Source: Paramarasmius palmivorus (taxonomy: Eukaryota; Basidiomycota; Agaricomycetes; Agaricales; Marasmiaceae). Taken from it: a stretch of DNA of 38,806 nucleotides. The translations under genes and the position numbers were made by a program. Shown in pieces: positions 7,575 through 18,853 of this stretch. The notes beneath the pieces are model-generated. The model did no database searches and was not told the origin of the DNA. It was given only the letters and a program-made list of their open reading frames with translations. Positions within the stretch are counted from its first letter, which is position 1, and the number at the start of each line of letters is the position of its first letter. The stretch lies in contig JAYKXP010000278.1 of the NCBI GenBank assembly GCA_037176845.1, forward strand, positions 1 to 38,806, given 5' to 3'.

Positions 7575-10500
7575 TGCCCTAAACTGGGGAAACACCATGT
7601 CACTATGCGTCGCCACAATGTCAAGTCACACTCAAGCACTCAAAAGCACAAGGATGCTCTAGAATCTATGAAGCAGCGCCGTCATATTGGGAAGGCAAAG
7701 TCCGGAAAACCAAGAGTCGAAGTTCCGATAGTCAACTTTTCGAGCACAGCGGTATCGGACATGGACAGGCCAAGGGCTAGAGCGCAGGCACCATTTGATC
7801 CACCTACCATACCGCCATCGACGTCACCCCCGTCGCCATCGATTCACTCAGATTCGATTCTAGATGAAGTTACCAACCTCCTGCAATCTGCCTACCATGC
7901 TTCCGTCGACGAACAAGAAGCCGAGTCGGACCCAGATGAAGAAGATCTTACAACGCTACTTCGAAAGCTGTGGTCTGGGGCTCTGAAGGCCAATGATGCT
8001 CCAGCCAAATCAGTAGAGGAACTTTGCGAGGAAAATCTTGACGATTCTGATCACGATTCTGATCCGCATGGTGAGCTACTTGGCTAGACCATATGATATC
8101 AATCTCTGAAGTACTACACAGACTTTTGGGGCATACCAGGTAATACCACAGCAACACACCGCCAACGTGCCTCAACAAACTTACCGTTTTATCTGTGGCC
8201 CTCGCGTGAGGTAAGTAACTAGAATCCCTTCGTCTAAGTTGAAACTAACCATTTATTCCTAGCTGTATCTAACACATCTCCTTTTTTCTGCCCCTCGCTT
8301 GAGGTTCTCCCGAGCGCAGAAGAATGCAGTCCTTCAGTGGGCAAACGAAATGGGCGCCTCAAATGTTCCTACTTTAACATCTCTGAAACGCTGTGTCAAC
8401 GACGTCGAGGAACTTCTCGGGAGCTCAACCAAGAAGGTTGTTACTCCTTCAGGCAATGTCCTGTTTGTGAACGATATAGCTAAAACAATCGCAAAGGTAT
8501 GATTTAAATATTTATTGGAATAGAAGATACTAATCTAGCCTTAGTATTTTGCCAATCCCAAAACCCGTTTGCATATGTCAGATTATCCAGAAGACGGAGG
8601 CACAGGAGCGTCACAGATGAAGCATGGCCGAAAATGGGCACTGGATCTACCAAGAAACCTGCTGACTCTAACCGTCCGCGTTCGAAAGAAACTTTTCTTC
8701 GTTGGCGAGCTTCTTCAGTGTACCGACGGACGATACTTTATCCCGGATCGTTTCTATACCAAACCTTTAAAGGACAGCAATTCCGAACCGAAGATTTACG
8801 CTCTCGGTCACTCAGTTACCTGCACAGAGGTGAGCTCCTGACAATGTACTAGTTCTTTGTGCACCAGCTAACTTGATACAATTAGACTGGATATGTGGTC
8901 AACAAAGATATCATGTACACGGCAACCGACGACTTCTTCCTGACATATGAGGATTTAGTTTATCGGGGTCATATGAAATGCGGATTTTCTGGTACAAATC
9001 ATTCTTCTTTTTTTACAAGCATCGTACTCACTACTCTTCTCTCAGAATGTTCAGCTGAATTCGCCAAGGATATGCCCCATCGGATGCGAGAGAAAGCCAA
9101 CAACAAGATGGTGTATGGAGTGCCTATCATCGGGTTCCTGGACGACGTCAGCGCAAACATCTCCAAGCAGTGGAACAAACACCATGCCTTCTATGCGTCT
9201 TGCGGGGCCCTTCCCAGGGAACTAATTGAGCAAGAGTTCTTCGTCATCTTTGTGTCGTCCTCCCCACACGTACCTCCTATGGAGATGATCCGAGCATTTA
9301 TGGACTGCATCAGGTAAGAATATACTAAGATTACCAGAACCATTTCTAATTTTTTGGATAGGGACACCCACGATGGCATACTCGCATATGATTGCAAGTA
9401 TAAGGAGGAGTGTCTGTTCACGCTACATGCACACTTCCTTGCGGGCGACAATCCAATGCAAGCTGAAGAAGCAAGCCAATCATCCCTCAACGCAAATCAT
9501 TTCTGTCGTACTTGTGATGTTGGGGGCACTAAAGTCTACAAGGCATCCGAGGAAGGATACGCGCGATTGTTCGAGGTAGGAATCCCACGTACTCTTGTTC
9601 ATTCTCCCTAACTTTCTCTATCATAGGCTGGAACTATTCGGACCCCCGAGAAGACTCAAGAACAAATCAAGGAACAGCTCAGACTGGCTACCCTTTACGG
9701 CGCTGAAGGGAAAATCGACGCAGCAAAACGAGAGACTGGGACATATGATGCTGCAAGCTCGACGGCTCTCGAGGCTGTTGTTGAATTGGGCAAACGACTT
9801 TATTCCAGTTCCCATCCCGACAGAGCAACCACTACTACCGACGAAATTCGGGCCAAACTAGAGGTCGAAATGGAACACTTGTTGACAAAGTATCCCATCA
9901 ACCCGCTCATTGGTATCGAAGGTATACTTCGTATTTTAACGCACTGTTTATTCTGCTTATGATAGCTTATCAGGGTTTGACGTACACCTAGACACCCCTA
10001 TGGAGATCCTTCACACTATCCTTCTCGGCGTCGTGAAGTACTTTTGGGGCCAGACTGTTCATATTCTCGAGAAGGCGAAAGGAATGGGACTCTTTCAGCT
10101 CAGGCTCGCTTCCCTTGATGCCAGCGGTCTCAATATCCCAAACATCTCAGCCAAGTACATGTGCCAATATAAGGGTTCTTTGATCGGGAAGCACTTCAAG
10201 AGTATTGCACAAATCATGCCATTTATTGTGTATGATCTTGTCTCGAAGGATCTTCTCGATGCATGGACTATCATCGGAGAATTAGTCGTACTGGTCTGGC
10301 ACACCAAGATAGAAGATATGGATAGCTATCTGGTAAGTCATCAGAATCTGTCCCTATTTGTCTCTTGTACTAACTTACATTCATTACAGGAAAAACTCTC
10401 TACAATGATCACGACGTTCCTCAATATTACCGCAAAGTGTTCTCTGAGCATCCTCATTTCCAAGCCAAAATTTCACTTCCTTATTCATCTTCCGCTCTAC

Positions 10501-12270
10501 ATCCATCGATTTGGTCCTGCTATACTCTTTTCCACCGAGAAATATGAATCCTACAATCATGTTTTCCGTCTTTCCTCCATCTTCAGTAATCGACAGTCGC
10601 CGAGTCGTGATTCATGCCAAACATTTGCAAGCCAAGATATCGTAAAGCATATCATTACGGGGGGTTACTGGTTTGATCAGAAAGCTGGTAAATGGGTTCA
10701 GGCTGGTTCGGGAATACTCCGATACATTGAAGACAATGTGGTGTTCCAAAAGCTTTTAGGACTCAACACGGAGACGGAGGTACATCCAGGTGTGATTTCT
10801 GTTTCTATACATGATTTACCAACATTGCTGAACATGCACCAGGAACCGTGGGCTATACTTTCCCCAAAAACGACGACAAAGAATCCAAGACAAACCCACG
10901 AACATTACCTGGTGTCTTATGGCAGAATACCTACGCATTCAAGGTCACGAAATCTTCAGGTGGTAACAATAGTCCAGCATTTGCTTCGGAGGTCCTTGTT
11001 CAGGGCAGTTCAGTGTACGCGCAGAACTTGGACAAGATAAAAATCGGCTCTTACGCACTGGTCGAGTCTTCACGTGCCAACGATATGGGCACAATGAAGG
11101 TATTTGCTCCTGTATCTTTATCTAATGTTTTGGTTAACTGACTGTCCTAGCTATCTGTCATCCGTATAGATGAAATTCTGGCGCGGGAGAAGGGTCGCAC
11201 GCAAGCAGTCGCAATTACAGGCCAATTCCTTGACTTTGCTGACGAGCTGCATGCACTCCTTCATCTACCCTGCCTTTCTCTGAGTGACCAAGCAGTAGTT
11301 TGCGAGCCTAAAGTCAGTACTGTGTATCTCATCTCCCTGAGAGCATCAAAACTGACTGAGATACAGCAGCTTCGATGTGCAGTCAATATTCAGCATGACT
11401 GTAGTCAAGCAGAATGCAGCGAGCGTCAAACACAAAGAACCGTTCAGGAACGCATCGAAACAACTAAAACTTACAACATCGTCCTTCATAATTCCCTCCA
11501 AAGCTACGTCATGAACACGCATGCGCTTCACAATTACCAAGATATCTTCCAGTCAATACCTGCTGCGCTTTTGAAGAAATTGGAGAGGGTACCATGTTCC
11601 GAGGATGAGTGCACGAAGATCAGGACTCATGCGGCAGATCGCGTACGAAATCAGAAGAAAGAAGACGAGGAGGCAAAGAAGAAGAAAGAGCTAGAGAGAG
11701 CAGAGAAGGAGGCAGAGAAAGAAAGGAAGAGACTGGAACGTGAGCAGAAGAAGGCAAACAAGGCCACAGCGGGGAAGACCAAGAAGCGCAAGTCCAGAGC
11801 CACGCAGCCCAAATCACCAGAGTTATTTGATGCACTCGGAGACGACGAGGATGTTGATATGGCCCACGGATTGGGACATGATGAAAGGGTAGAGACTTGT
11901 GATTCCCCGCAAGTAATACCCAATAGTGCATCCACCTCTTCAAACTCTCACTCGGCAACAACTCCTTTGGGCCCGCCGCCACCAGCGAATGTCGCGACCT
12001 CATCTGAGCAGCCTACTTTTCCGAGATCACTCTTGAATGCGCGGGCTGGTACAGGTGTAATACGGCCTCGGCGTATACAAAAACAAATAGCAGTTAGTAT
12101 TCTTTACTTGGTTTTCTATCTTGAGCTGATTAATTGAATATTATCTGCAGGGTGTTTCTTCAAATTTGACGCAGGACAGCACAGAACAAGATATGGGTGA
12201 CAATCCGGCTTTAGAGAGGCTCAGGGCCCAATACGTTGGTAGTACAGGTGCACGTCATGGACATGTATGA
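7575..12270 (+). CDS. basidiomycete DDE-type transposase (Tnp2/CACTA-like or related), 14 exons, 5' end cut by LTR
   Basis: Exons (by eye): 7605-8070, 8122-8210, 8263-8496, 8545-8829, 8886-8991, 9046-9313, 9362-9575, 9627-9921, 9974-10332, 10390-10789, 10843-11099, 11151-11312, 11367-12092, 12151-12270. From ATG 7605 they join without a stop into 1326 residues. The frame is also open back to the LTR edge (CPKLGKHHVT...), so the original start, and probably part of a zinc finger, is lost. In order: a finger-like RRHNVKSHSSTQKHKDAL, an acidic part, YFANPKTRLHMSDYPED, GFLDDVSANISKQWNKHH (candidate first Asp), VHLDTPMEILHTILLGVVKYFW (candidate second Asp, like the DxMHxxxLG box of Tnp2-type enzymes), STEKYESYNHVFR (candidate Glu), then SNRQSPSRD and a Lys/Glu-rich coiled coil. 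Introns are 48-62 nt. Two (8992-9045, 10333-10389) are stop-free multiples of three. Superfamily is inferred; the catalytic residues are my proposal. Confidence 0.8.
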
Positions 12271-12500
12271 GGTTGAGTAAATTACAAGTTCTTGTACCTC
12301 ATATTTCTCGTTTTCTGCTTTCTGCAACTCAGCCGATGTGCACGAGGCATGTCAAATGCGTGGCAACAGCTTGGTCACGTGTGTGACACACTTGACTTTT
12401 AACCGCCAAGTTTGCTGCAACGTGTGCCACTCGCTGCTTTCCCCTCCTCTCATCTTCTTGATATTCTCTTCTCATCTACGATATTCTCTTTTTCTCTACC

Positions 12501-14169
12501 ATGAGTCTATTCTCCCAGTTTGTCTCTGCTGAATCTCAGTCCAACCGGACTCGGGAGAATGGGAGCAACAACTCAAACCCAAGTGGCGGCGCTCGCGGTG
12601 AGGTCTTTGCTACACCCAGCAGGCCCTCGATTGCAAGGAGCTATGCTTTTGACGATATTTATAGTCAATCTACCGGTCGTCCTGTCGAGGGCTTACCAGA
12701 CCACTATCAAGAATATCGTGCTATGCTCGCAGCAACACCAACAGCAGCAGGTAACCGGCGACGTCAATGCCCCTTTGATGAACCTACACCCAATACGAAG
12801 TGTCAATTGGTGGAGTTCTCGAAGGAGGTTGCCACTGACCTTGCTGTCGACCCAACTGCACTGGGCAAGTTTGCTGCGGTCAGTATCACCACTTTTATTT
12901 CTCGTGCCTTTCGACAAGCTCATTGCCACTCCAGTTGCCTGTTGCGAAGCAAATGATTGTCCTTCAAGGAAATCACCTTGCTGCGAAACAGGAAGCCATT
13001 CAGAAGGCGGCGACAGAGGCAATTAATGGTTCGACGTTGAAGGTTTGTTCAACCTCCACGCTTAATCCCTAATATCTTCAACTCAATCAAACCTACTATC
13101 TAGGACAGGCTCAGCGAAAACCTTAAGGCCTGCTTTACTTCGCCGTTCATTTCTGCATACCGCATCCACAACAGCAAGAACATTGAGGTATGTTATTCAG
13201 TTGATGTTTACTATCGGTTATTAAACATTAGCAAGGCTTTCGTTATGGAGAACCCAGATATTTTTGGCATCAAAAAGGAATATCTTGATGACCAAGACTT
13301 TCTTAAGCAACTGCAGCACATGATTCGGAAGTTTTTGGCTACCATCCGTGGAAACATGAAGACGACCGTGCGGCACTCCTTCCCCTTTCTCCTTACGCTA
13401 CTAACACTCGATCACATAGATTTTTCAGTCTCTCCGAGAAGCCAAGAACCAACCCATCAACAAGTATTCTGAATGTGTCCTCGGAAAGCTGCCTGTGAAG
13501 GTTACCCTGGCGCATTGGCACCGCTATGCCTTCTTGGTCAGTGGCGCAAACATATTGTAATGCCGACTGATCACTTATTTATTTACAGCGCAAAGTCACG
13601 ACAGAGTTTGAAGCTCTCTTGCAAAGGCAGGAAAAGGAACGTCTAAAAGAACTTCAGGCCCAGGCATCGTCGGCATCGGGCACTGGCTCAGACACTGGGG
13701 GACCGTCATCGTCGGATGCTTCCTCAAGCAGCGGAGATTCTCAGTCCTCAGTTTCTGGCAACCAGGGCAGGTCTACCGCCAACAGTGCTGGCGCCGCCGA
13801 CGATGACGATGACGAAGAATTGTCCAACGATGAGGCTGCAACTCGGGTCTGGCTTGCAAAGGACTTTTGGAGGTATGTAGATTGGCAGATGCAGGAAGCC
13901 CTTGCTGGCACACAGTTCAACGACAATGGACAAAGGCGCCCGGAAGCTGAGCGAATTGATCTTATGGCGACGTAAAACTTTCTCTTTTTGCATTTTTGTT
14001 TCTTGATACTGACGCGATCAATGACAGTTTCTATACGAAGATCTTGCAGAAGGATATGGACAGATACCCCATCCCGTCAAAGGCAAAGAAGGTTCTCAAG
14101 GAGGGAGAGAATGGCCCCAACGTGAAGCCGGTTTGGCTTGTCACTATCGAGAAAGGGATGATGTTTTAG
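12501..14169 (+). CDS. uncharacterised basidiomycete protein, probable second gene of the transposon, 7 exons
   Basis: Exons: 12501-12878, 12935-13042, 13104-13187, 13236-13367, 13420-13536, 13589-13971, 14028-14169, giving 447 residues with no internal stop. A polar N-terminus (about 70 residues) is followed by a helical middle (FSKEVATDLAVDPTALGKFAA, then SENLKACFTSPFISAYRIHN, then a segment ending NMKTTIFQSLREAKN), the motif LAHWHRYAFLRK, a Ser/Asp-rich spacer with DDDDDEE, and a C-terminal DFWRYVDWQMQEAL ... YTKILQKDMDRYPIPSK part. I recall similar unannotated proteins with LxHWxRxAFLR and FWxYVD motifs in many mushrooms, without known function. No catalytic motif is visible. It lies on the same strand, 230 bp after the transposase gene. 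The acceptor of exon 4 is AAG (ends 13235), chosen to keep frame. A DNA-binding or end-recognition partner is only a guess. Confidence 0.75.
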
Positions 14170-14740
14170 GATTATTAGCTCTCCCTTTCCTCTCCTTTTC
14201 TTGATGTCTGTCAGCCGCCATGAGTCGTCTTAAGCTTCATGCATTATGCCTCGGACTTCATGCCTTAGATTCTTCACTAGCACCTTCGTTATCGCCTTCG
14301 TTCATTGTTTGTCGTGCCGTAGATTAGACCGTCTTTAATGTCATGCATTTCGATTGTTTCTATCGTGGCCACGTACTTTAAGGGAGCGGTACAACTAACA
14401 CACAGGTTTTATGTTCTCTGGGTTGTGTCCATGACGCATGTGCAAACAGTATATACCCAGTGTGGGGGCTCTATCCTACGAATGGATTTGGCGACTCTAT
14501 TTTTTTTGTACGTTGACAATGTTGGTCTGAAATATCTCTCAAGTATCTCGGACGGACAGCGCGCCTATGGGAAGTCATCATATTGCCTAGAAACCCACAT
14601 TATATTCGCTAATGATATCCCTCACAGCGCTCATCAGTATTCTGTGCCGACATGTCGGAATTACTCAATTCAGCTTTGGTGATTATGTTCTACCACGTAT
14701 ATATCCCGCCTGGCTGGTCTCCGGCGGTGTAGGGAATATG
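14170..14740 (+). other. 3' flank of the two-gene element, nothing recognised
   Basis: A 114-codon open stretch at 14338-14682 has no recognisable motif. I looked for a terminal inverted repeat of the transposon but could not pair one, because the left end is missing. Confidence 0.4.
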
Positions 14741-14959
14741 ACGAGCTCGCTCACCTCAACCCAAGACTCTACAACACCACCCAAACTTTGGCATCATCCC
14801 TATCCCGACCGATATGTCCATGGAGCCTTTTTCAAGTCTTGCGAGCATTACACTCGAGCGAGAGCAGTACGTGGTCATGGTGGTAGAGATCAGAAGGATG
14901 GCAGATGCCGCGGCAAGACTCCGGCTACCGCCTGCTCAAAACCACTATCATGCTATTAG
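14741..14959 (+). other. coding-like segment just upstream of the tRNA (possible gene remnant or exon)
   Basis: After an acceptor-like TGTAG at 14731-14735 one frame reads EYDELAHLNPRLYNTT. A base shift later another frame reads HHPNFGIIPIPTDMSMEPF, then SLASITLEREQYVVMVVEIR and RMADAAARLRLPP, up to the tRNA. Amino-acid use in both pieces is protein-like. I do not recognise the family. It may be the last exon of a gene whose 5' part was displaced by the transposon. Confidence 0.3.
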
Positions 14960-14975
14960 ACCGAAAGGTATTCAT

Positions 14976-15081
14976 GGCGAGATGGCCGAGCGGTCTAAGG
15001 CGCCAGACTAAGGAGACCAACACTTCTGAAGTGTTATAAATCTGGTCCGAAAGGGCGTGGGTTCGAATCCCACTCTCGTCA
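14976..15081 (+). tRNA. tRNA-Leu(AAG) with a 26-nt intron
   Basis: The acceptor stem GGCGAGA pairs with TCTCGTC, and A15081 is the discriminator. D-arm, long variable arm (class II) and T-arm (GTGGG, TTCGAAT, CCCAC) are all present. The anticodon stem CCAGA/TCTGG (15003-15007, 15041-15045) encloses loop C-T-A-A-G-G with anticodon AAG at 15010-15012. The intron (15014-15039) sits after position 37, the eukaryotic place, and contains a perfect 7-bp hairpin (AACACTT, CTG, AAGTGTT). It decodes CUU/CUC leucine codons. Confidence 0.95.
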
Positions 15082-15223
15082 TGGTATTGGGTGACCATGA
15101 TCCCGTAATTTTTATCGCCCTGCTCGGTTCAGAGAATCGGACCACACGTCGACATCGATTGACACCATATGGATCGCGCAACTTTGCAATCCCCGACCCC
15201 GCTTCCTTCCTTACCACCACCTC

Positions 15224-16561
15224 ATGGACTCCCAACTAGCCATTACAATCAACGACCTCTCCTACAACCACAACGCTCCTTCAGAATTACCCCCAGAAGA
15301 CGACTACGACTTTCCCGGTGTTTTACATGTCACATTCAACCTGCCTCAAGGCTCACGAACGCTCCTCATTGGTGGTAACGGTGCCGGCAAGAGCACGTTG
15401 CTCTACATTCTGGCAGGGAAACGTATGACTCAACATGGAGAAGTCAAGGTTTTTGGAAGGGATGTGTTTAGGGAATTCGGCGATGTGAGTTTCACGGACT
15501 GTGGGCTTTGGTGGTGACTTTCGCTGATAGCTCTGTCGTAGAACGTTGTGTATCTCGGGACGGAATGGTTCGTCTACACCTCAGTACCGGTATTCAATGG
15601 CATTTCTCATCGCTCTCTTTTTGCAGGGCCATGAGATCCGGAGTCAAAAGGGACATCGTGTATCGCACTTTTTGGACAGCGTCGGTGGATACAGATATAA
15701 AGAACGCAGAGACCGGCTGCTTAATATCCTGGATATCGATCTTGATTGGTAGCTCAACCATTCCTGCATACCTCGAACTACCCTGACTGGTTACGCCTAG
15801 GCACATGCACACCATCTCAGACGGAGAGCGACGCCGTGTTCAGTTATGTATGGGTCTAATGAGTAATTGGGATGTTTTGCTTATGGATGAGGTACGTTGT
15901 CTCCTCTCTTTTCCTCGTGTTTCAAGGGTTAACGTGTTATCTAATTCTACTACTAGGTTACTGTCGACCTCGATGTCCTCACGCGCTACGCGTTACTCAA
16001 ATTCCTGAAACAAGAAACTGAAGAGCGGAACGCTACCATTATCTGTGCGTTACCACCTACCTTTACCGCCCCGAACAAGGACACTGATATCTTTGTTGAC
16101 TAGACGCTACACACATCTTCGACGGTACGCTCTCCTCTCCTTCTCTCCTCAACATACCCTAATCATACATACACAGGTCTAGACGACTTCCCCACACACG
16201 TCGCACACATGCGCGAAGGACGATTCGTTATGAATCCTACACCGTGGCCTATCGAGGGGCATCCTTACAACTCCTCGTCTTCCAAGGATACCTCGTTACA
16301 CCAACTGGCTATTGCTTGGATCGGTGAAGACCGTGCTGTAAGGCAACGTGAGGAGAAGGAAGGGAAGAGGAAGAAGGTTAGGGGTGCGAGGAGTCAGGTT
16401 AGTCGTGTCGTCTTTCGTCTTTTGGAGTGTCGGGCTAATTGGGTTTTGTAGGAGGTACCGACTGATTCGGAGACGTTTTATAAGAAGTAAGTGGTTGGCT
16501 TTTATTTCGATGATATTCTTGCTGATAGATACGTGTTCCTAGGTATGACTACAGTCATTAG
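15224..16561 (+). CDS. CAF16: CAF16-type soluble ABC ATPase (CCR4-NOT associated), 9 exons
   Basis: A single ATP-binding cassette with no membrane segments, about 299 residues; yeast Caf16, a CCR4-NOT/transcription-associated ABC protein, has a similar length. Exons: 15224-15484, 15542-about 15583, 15627-15748, 15801-15891, 15957-16044, 16104-16124, 16177-16397, 16452-16486, 16543-16561. Walker A is GGNGAGKS (residues 50-57), then YLGTEW, the signature SDGERRRVQ, Walker B VLLMDE running into VTVDLDVL, and the H-loop YATHIFD. It ends FYKKYDYSH, as in this family. All other junctions keep frame, but the best donor of exon 2 (GT at 15568) leaves the next exon one base out of phase. Donors at 15584 or 15590 keep phase but give 43- or 37-nt introns. 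An extra G in the GG at 15567-15568 would also solve it. ATG 15169 is an alternative start. Confidence 0.88.
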
Positions 16562-16986
16562 ATGCCTTCGTTTTTGAAGGAAGGAAGGCAGGGGTACTTT
16601 CAACACCGTACCCCCATCCGTGTAGAAGCGATTCAACCCTCGGGCTCTTTGTATCGATACGTGTATTCAACAACATACGTACATTCCGGATGGTGTATTC
16701 AACCGCACTGTATTTCTATCTATCGTTTTTGTACTTGTGTATCTTGAATCCTTTGGTTTTGGTTCTGCTTTGTGGGGTTTGGAAGAGCGTGCTGTCGAAG
16801 TATTCGTTACTCTGATACCAGCACACCAGTATTGGCGCCAGATCGATATGTTCGTATGAGTACAAACCCGTTTACAATGCCATTATTTAGAGATAATGTT
16901 ATACTACATGGATATGCGATCCGCGACTAATACATCAAGAACGGAAAAACACGAACAAGAAAAAGTATCATCAGTGGTACTCCCTT

Positions 16987-18750
16987 CTAATCTTCATCTG
17001 ACTCAGAATCGAAATCTAGCCTGATACGCCTTTGCTGAGCTATCACCGTTGAGCTTGGGATTGGCATCCAATAATCAGCATAAAACGAAGAGAAAGTGAG
17101 GCCGTCATTTCCAATTCTGAACTGCAAGCTTGACCCCCTGGGCCATTCCTCGATCAATTGGCGTATTTTATCCCTCGTACCAACAGGCAAGGCGAGAGTG
17201 TCATTCCAAAGCCGCTCGAGTCGAGTGTAGCCAGGATCTTTCTCTGGGTTGGGTATCTCCTAAAAGAGAGTAAGGATAAATGCTATTTGAACGTACTAAA
17301 TGCTAACCTTGAATACATCTGCAGGGAACACGCTCCGGTCACATAGGAGCGTAACAGCATTGTCGATAACTGCACATTCCTGTGTATTACAGTTTTCAGA
17401 AGGAGATCACTCCAAAAGACGGGATGGCTTACCACCTGCCTATGTGCCTGATCATGCACCCCAGTACTAGTATGAAAGATCCAGCAGAGACGGCAAACCA
17501 TCTCCCTACACCATAACATCATCGTGTCCTTTCCAGCAGGCTCCCTATAATCCTCGAGTACTTGGATACCGCTACTCCTCAACTCCTCCATCTGATCGCC
17601 GGTGCGCCACATGTGCCTCGGAATTCTGGCTTGTACCTCCAAACTCCGTAGCATTGGCATGCTGCGCACAGCACCCAGGATGTCATCGATAGGAGGCGGC
17701 AATCCAGCCCCAGATTTCGTGCATGGTGTACACCGTATCACCAATTTCTTGAGCCCAACAAGCTTCGCTACAAACTTCTCCACGACACACCCCGATATAT
17801 CTCCTTCCAATGATAACTCCTCCAAACGCGGCACGTTCTTGAGGAGCTGACATAAACCATAATGCTGATACCGAAGGTTTTGAACACACAACGCCTTGAG
17901 TGTACAACCCGACCGACCGAGCATCTCCAGGATATAATCCGCAGCGAACACCACGTTGCTGGGGCCATAGTACTCCGGATCCTTCAAAATAATCATCTCC
18001 AGCCTCTCCAAGCTCGGCAGCGTCAAAATCCGAAGGACGCGGCTGTGTTCAGTAGGATCGCGTACCACGAGCTTCAGCATGCGCAGCCTAGCAAGCTTGA
18101 CATCCAGTTCCCAGCCTTCGGTGGAATCCCACCTTGAAAAGTCTCGTTCATCCAAAACAAGCTCTTGAAGGTTTTCGCACTTGCGGAGGACTTCGTGGAG
18201 GTAATCTTCCAATCGATACTTTGATAGGTGAAATGCGGTGATACGCCCCCACGGTATGATAGGTTGAATATCCACTTGGCGGTTGAACAGGCACGTGAGG
18301 AAGCTTTGGGAGATCCTGCGTCCCACGACGTCTGAGTGGTTGTAGTTTGTGGTGTCGGCCAATCGAAACTCCAGTTGTCGTCGGCCAGACGATCTTTCGG
18401 AAAGAACGTCGATAATCTCGGAGAAATTTTGCCAGAAGGGTGCTTGTGCTGAATGGGGGAGTTTTTCGCGGTCCAAGACGAGGATGGTCCATAATTCAGG
18501 GGTGTTTTTGACGATGTTGCGCCAGCGACTGTGATTCTGCCAGTGAGCCAATCTAAAAAAAATGTAAAAGGAGGAAGCATACTCACCGACACACTCTCCC
18601 AATCTTCCACGGCGCTTCGTTACGAATAGCTTGTGGATAGATATTCACACCGTCTGGTGGAGACGCGAGTTTAAATATGGATAGCAAGGATTCGGTTGGT
18701 AAACGATGAACAGCCGGTTCAATTACCAGGTTGACGATCTCTGGATCCAT
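16987..18750 (-). CDS. F-box-like/LRR protein A, 4 exons
   Basis: Exons (minus): 18750-18587, 18528-17433, 17379-17308, 17259-16987, giving 534 residues. Exon 1 encodes an F-box-like start (VHRLPTESLLSIFKLASPP, then APWKIGRVCR) that continues in exon 2 as RWRNIVKNTPELW, the usual basidiomycete F-box-like pattern. Exon 2 carries irregular leucine-rich repeats (ENLQELVLDERD, LARLRMLKLVV, PSLERLEMI, PRLEELSLEGDISG, LVGLKKLVIRC) and the conserved IRCTPCTKSGAGLPPP block. The C-terminus is acidic (DSESDED). F-box proteins link substrates to SCF ubiquitin ligases; the substrate is unknown. It is paralogous to the genes at 20835 and 24071 with the same exon number, identical exon 1 length to B (164 nt) and identical exon 3 length (72 nt). 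It converges on CAF16. Confidence 0.85.
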
Positions 18751-18822
18751 GGCAGCAGTACGTAGAAATAAAAGAAAAAGTCTGAAAGGATTGGGTTCGA
18801 TGGAGGAAGTGGGGAAAGGGCT

Positions 18823-18853
18823 GTTATTTAAACCGAATGGGGATTTGAAATTG
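18823..18853 (-). promoter_or_regulatory. F-box A upstream region: shared AT-rich element and TATA-like box
   Basis: On the minus strand CAATTTCAAATCCCCATT (18853-18836) precedes TTTAAATAA (18831-18823), about 75 nt before the ATG. A near-identical element, CAATTTGAAATCCCCCATT, lies upstream of F-box B. Confidence 0.4.

Noticed and set aside
8895..9317. Uninterrupted 140-codon exon, and similarly 10000-11040 as one exon
   Set aside because: Stop-free introns (8992-9045, 10333-10389) with good GT-AG ends and multiples of three are more likely than insertion of low-complexity residues into conserved motifs.
11620..12003. Minus-strand 127-codon frame opposite the Lys/Glu-rich tail
   Set aside because: It is a composition shadow: Lys/Glu codons read as Leu/Ser/Phe on the other strand.
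14814..15011. 65-codon frame as a small gene
   Set aside because: Its end (MAERSKAPD) is translation of the tRNA-Leu gene; the upstream half is kept only as a possible remnant.
15008..15235. Minus-strand 75-codon frame with a TRVGFEPTPF motif
   Set aside because: This familiar string is the antisense translation of the tRNA T-arm region, not a protein.
17427..17438. Donor GTGGTA at the end of F-box A exon 2
   Set aside because: GTAAGC three bases later is a better donor and matches the splice position in B and C.
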